Assembly: GCF_000424465.1 (NCBI RefSeq)
Contig: NZ_AUJY01000001.1
Coordinates: 103,588-167,587, forward strand
Length of the DNA: 64,000 bases
Direction of reading: 5' to 3'
Source: Butyrivibrio hungatei NK4A153
GTDB taxonomy: Bacteria; Bacillota; Clostridia; Lachnospirales; Lachnospiraceae
This document shows, one piece after another, positions 61,351 through 64,000 of the stretch. Under the pieces are notes generated by a model that saw only the letters and a program-made list of their open reading frames with translations, ran no database searches and had not been told where the DNA came from. Every line of letters starts with the position of its first letter. Positions within the stretch are counted from its first letter, which is position 1. The position numbers and the translations under genes are program-made.

Positions 61351-62619
61351 ATGAAGTCATACGATATAGTTATTGCCGGAGGCGGTCCTGCAGGTCTTGC
61401 CGCAGCTGTAGCCGCCAAAGAAGCGGGAAATGACAGCATTCTGATCCTAGAAAGAGATAAAGAACTTGGGGGCATTTTAAATCAGTGCATTCACAACGGA
61501 TTTGGTCTGCACACCTTCAGGGAGGAACTTACAGGCCCTGAGTATGCCGACAGGTTCAAGAAGAAAGTATCAGACCTTGGTATAGACTATAAACTTGGAA
61601 CCATGGTCATGGATATAGCACATGACAAAACCGTGACCGCCATGAACAGAGAAGACGGTATGTTTACGATACCTGCAAAGGCGGTTATCCTGGCTATGGG
61701 ATGCAGGGAGAGAGCAAGAGGAGCGCTTAATATACCCGGATTCCGTCCTGCGGGGATCTTTTCGGCAGGATGCGCGCAGCGTCTTGTAAATATTGAAGGA
61801 TACATGCCGGGAAAAGAAGTTGTCATCCTCGGATCGGGTGACATCGGACTTATCATGGCCAGAAGAATGACGCTTGAAGGAGCGAATGTCAAGGTTGTTG
61901 CAGAACTCATGCCATATTCGGGAGGTCTTAAGAGGAATATCGTGCAGTGTCTTGATGACTATGGGATCCCGCTTAAGCTCTCGCACACGGTCGTTGATAT
62001 TGAGGGAAAAGAGCATATTAAGGCGGTCACTATAGCAGAGGTGGGACCTGACAGAAAACCGATTCCCGGAACGGAAGAGAGATATACATGCGATACACTT
62101 CTTTTATCATGCGGACTTATACCCGAAAATGAGCTGTCTGTTTCTGCGGGAATAGAGATGAGTTCCGTGACCGGAGGGCCTATAGTTAATGAATCACTTG
62201 AGACAAATATTTCCGGAATATTTGCGTGTGGCAATGTACTCCACGTACATGATCTTGTAGACTATGTTTCGGAAGAAGCGATGAGAGCGGGGCAGAATGC
62301 GGTGAAATTCATAAAAAACGGCTGCAGGGAAGGAAGTACAGCGGGAGCGGTTGAAATTGTCGCAGAAAGCGGAGCGAGATATACCGTGCCAAAGACAATA
62401 GATCCGGGTAGAATGGAAGATCTTTTGACCGTAAGATTCAGAGTGGGAGATGTATACAAAGATTCTTATGTGTCGGTATATTTTGACGGTGAAAGAGTTG
62501 TTCACACCAAGAAGCGTATAATGTCTCCGGGTGAGATGGAGCAGATTGTTCTAAAAAAGGATGAGCTGATTAAAAGAAGTAATCTTAAGATAATAACGGT
62601 AAAGATTGAACATGAATAA
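61351..62619 (+). CDS. NAD(P)/FAD-dependent oxidoreductase of the glycerol operon
   Basis: 422 residues with two nucleotide loops: AGGGPAGLAAAVAAKEAG at the start and VVILGSGDIGLIMARRMTLEG near 165. ILAMGCRERARGA, SAGCAQRLVN and GIFACGNVLHVHDLVDYVSEE are typical for the partner of Fer2_BFD-type dehydrogenases. Starts seven bases after the previous stop with GGGGAGG. In many Clostridia a small DUF1667 protein follows; none is seen here, as a terminator comes next. Confidence 0.92.
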   Translation: MKSYDIVIAGGGPAGLAAAVAAKEAGNDSILILERDKELGGILNQCIHNGFGLHTFREELTGPEYADRFKKKVSDLGIDYKLGTMVMDIAHDKTVTAMNREDGMFTIPAKAVILAMGCRERARGALNIPGFRPAGIFSAGCAQRLVNIEGYMPGKEVVILGSGDIGLIMARRMTLEGANVKVVAELMPYSGGLKRNIVQCLDDYGIPLKLSHTVVDIEGKEHIKAVTIAEVGPDRKPIPGTEERYTCDTLLLSCGLIPENELSVSAGIEMSSVTGGPIVNESLETNISGIFACGNVLHVHDLVDYVSEEAMRAGQNAVKFIKNGCREGSTAGAVEIVAESGARYTVPKTIDPGRMEDLLTVRFRVGDVYKDSYVSVYFDGERVVHTKKRIMSPGEMEQIVLKKDELIKRSNLKIITVKIEHE

Positions 62620-62632
62620 GAGTATTGGCTAA

Positions 62633-62671
62633 AAAGAAACAAGCGGATTATTGTACTGCTTGTTTCTTTTT
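62633..62671 (+). terminator. Terminator of the glycerol operon
   Basis: AAGAAACAAGC and GCTTGTTTCTT with TTTTT following. Confidence 0.92.
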
Positions 62672-62719
62672 TTAAGGATTTTTTAAAAAATGCACAGCTA
62701 TAATCTTAGCAACATTTAT

Positions 62720-62772
62720 TTGACATGTGGTTATGTTGGTGGTATGGTTAGTTGCATGAGTGATTAACCATA
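62720..62772 (+). promoter_or_regulatory. Promoter with an inverted repeat at the -10
   Basis: TTGACA (62720-62725), 17 bp, TATGGT (62743-62748). TATGGTTA (62743-62750) and TAACCATA (62765-62772) form a perfect 8-bp inverted repeat starting at the -10, suitable for a repressor. GGTTAGTT occurs again directly before the ATG at 62794. Confidence 0.6.
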
Positions 62773-62793
62773 TAAGTGATAAGAGGGTTAGTT

Positions 62794-62937
62794 ATGAAGA
62801 AGATAGTTAGAAATATGGTAATTACTTTATTGATCTTACATGCAATTATAGTGCAGTCTGTTATCAGTATGTGTGTTTCGCGTTATGTAACGGATAGGCA
62901 TGAGATTGATTATGTAATAATATGTATCAAAAAATAA
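62794..62937 (+). CDS. 47-residue membrane or exported peptide
   Basis: Starts MKKIVRNMVITLLILHAIIV, basic then hydrophobic, and ends VTDRHEIDYVIICIKK. AGAGGG lies six bases before the ATG. One membrane segment or an uncleaved signal is expected. It lies 28 bp before a CPBP protease gene and upstream of an ABC ATPase, all in one direction. A pheromone- or bacteriocin-like precursor is possible but unproven. Confidence 0.6.
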   Translation: MKKIVRNMVITLLILHAIIVQSVISMCVSRYVTDRHEIDYVIICIKK

Positions 62938-62965
62938 AGAAATGTTGGGTGAAAGGGGATATAAA

Positions 62966-63832
62966 ATGACAAACAAAACCGTTAACAAGAAAGATGCGCT
63001 TAAGTTGATGGGGGTATTGATCGTTATGATGATCGTAGGATACGGCCTGGATATAGGTGTTGGGGTAGTTGCGGCAATTGCAGGTATATCTGCTCCGTTT
63101 ATAGTTTATTCGTTGGCACTTTACATTCCGATGATCGCGATCGCATTCTTATATTTGCGCGAGAAGGGCGATAATTTATGGAAGGAATGCGGATTTAATA
63201 AGATTAAGGCAAGTACTTTTTTTCTTACAATTCTTCTTACAGTAGTTACTTATCCTATGGTTATGTTTACCAATGTTCTTTCCCAGCTTTTTGTTAAGAA
63301 TACGATGGCGCAGGCTACTGATGCTATGATTGGTGATACACCGGTGCTTTACATGATCGCGTTGGCAATACTGGCTCCTGTCTGTGAAGAAATTTTGCTT
63401 AGAGGATTTTTCCATAACAGATTAAAGAAGTTTATTCCTTTTACAGCTGCGGCAATTTTGTCAGGTTTTTGGTTTGGAGTGTTTCATCTTAATATCAACC
63501 AGTTCTGCTATGCGTGGGTATTGGGAATAATTTTTGCTTATGTTAACAGGGCAAGCGGAAGTATCCTGACATCAATGATCATGCATGTTGTTGTTAATTC
63601 TTTTGGAGGCGTTATGCTGTATATTACAAACGCTTTTTACAAGAGTCAGGGAAAAGAATTTGCAGAGGTTGCTGAGAGTTCGAGGTCTGACATTAAGCAG
63701 ATGATCACGCTCATTGTTGTGACAGGTATTTTGTCTGTCGGATCTTTTTTCCTTACAAGAATTATTATCAAAGCAATTGCAAAGCGTGAAGGTAATAATG
63801 TTGAAGCGGTTAAAGACAGTGCTGTTGCTTAA
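62966..63832 (+). CDS. CPBP-family intramembrane metalloprotease
   Basis: 288 residues, about eight membrane segments. CEEILLRGFFHNRL (EExxxR, near 149), FGVFHLNINQF (FxxxH, near 184) and MHVVVNSFGG carry the metal ligands, so the protein should be active. The ATG at 62966 follows AAGGGG by nine bases; the ATG at 62942 lies before that site. Between the 47-residue peptide and an ABC transporter gene, which is a setting for peptide processing and export. Confidence 0.9.
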   Translation: MTNKTVNKKDALKLMGVLIVMMIVGYGLDIGVGVVAAIAGISAPFIVYSLALYIPMIAIAFLYLREKGDNLWKECGFNKIKASTFFLTILLTVVTYPMVMFTNVLSQLFVKNTMAQATDAMIGDTPVLYMIALAILAPVCEEILLRGFFHNRLKKFIPFTAAAILSGFWFGVFHLNINQFCYAWVLGIIFAYVNRASGSILTSMIMHVVVNSFGGVMLYITNAFYKSQGKEFAEVAESSRSDIKQMITLIVVTGILSVGSFFLTRIIIKAIAKREGNNVEAVKDSAVA

Positions 63833-63868
63833 GAATACTTTACTTAAAAGAAGACAGAAGGGGCAAAT

Positions 63869-64000
63869 ATGATCAGAGCAAAAAATCTTGTAAAAACATT
63901 TACCAAAACGGTTCAGAAGAATAAAAAGGTTGAGTTTAATGCGGTTGACGGTATTTCCTTCGAGGCGGAAAAAGGAGAAATAGTGGGACTTCTAGGGCCG
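63869..64000 (+). CDS. ABC transporter ATP-binding protein (NatA-like), 5' part
   Basis: 44 residues before the window ends. MIRAKNLVKTFTKTVQKNKK and FNAVDGISFEAEKGEIVGLLGP lead to the Walker A. The NAVDGISFEA...GEIVGLLGP pattern is typical of NatA-type ATPases. AAGGGG precedes the ATG by six bases. Follows the CPBP gene by 36 bp. Confidence 0.88.
   Translation, partial: MIRAKNLVKTFTKTVQKNKKVEFNAVDGISFEAEKGEIVGLLGP

Overview
The window looks like chromosomal DNA of a gut or rumen Lachnospiraceae bacterium, closest in style to Butyrivibrio/Pseudobutyrivibrio. The base composition is low to moderate GC, and ribosome binding sites are strong GGAGG-type sequences, sometimes with TTG or GTG starts. 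There is a GH3 beta-glucosidase with the reversed domain order described for Butyrivibrio, many other polysaccharide enzymes (GH5, DUF5722-like, GH120-like, pectin-acetylesterase-like), Clostridia-type c-di-GMP proteins and secreted coiled-coil proteins. All identifications come from reading translated sequence and motifs; no database search was run.

Layout. 1-545: two abutting arrays of about 54-bp hairpin repeats. 545-4681 (minus): a YtrA-type GntR regulator, an ABC ATPase, one six-helix permease and three paralogous membrane proteins. 4794-6553: a CPBP protease under two tandem palindromic operators, then an AlkD-type repair protein. 6752-10946: a metallo-beta-lactamase/PncC fusion and the permuted GH3. 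11030-15324 (minus): six tandem lipoproteins, five with a shared repeated domain. 15474-16181: a toxin-antitoxin pair preceded by a 33-codon leader ORF. 16275-17664: queT with a probable preQ1 riboswitch, divergent from truA. 17762-21216: a secreted TIM-barrel-like protein and a GT-C membrane protein. 21280-23241: ABC-F. 23443-26957: a NUDIX-winged-helix regulator, paired operators, an SPFH protein, a NAD-kinase-fold protein and a 71-aa protein. 27016-32650: CPBP-like, NCS2 purine permease, hflK-hflC, rho.

32812-34221: a third 54-bp array, a PD-(D/E)XK-like nuclease and perfect inverted repeats. 34260-40935: yggS, a PilZ protein, a GH5 lipoprotein, an EAL protein with degenerate GGDEF, a membrane GGDEF protein and a tiny membrane protein. 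41042-47190: GH120-like, condensation-fold acyltransferase, zinc-ribbon membrane protein, a multi-hairpin array and a pectin-acetylesterase-like enzyme. 47382-50079: small genes, DUF523, an SGNH remnant and an XRE regulator. 50277-57857: an S8 protease with an embedded dockerin, translationally coupled to a cohesin-like protein, then an acidic coiled-coil surface protein. 58380-62619: glycerol catabolism. 62794-64000: a 47-aa peptide, a CPBP protease and the start of an ABC ATPase.

The best candidates for undescribed systems are (i) the NUDIX regulator/SPFH/NAD-kinase-like operon, (ii) the dockerin-protease/cohesin pair, (iii) the hairpin repeat arrays, whose stems vary in a compensatory way, and (iv) the tandem lipoprotein family.
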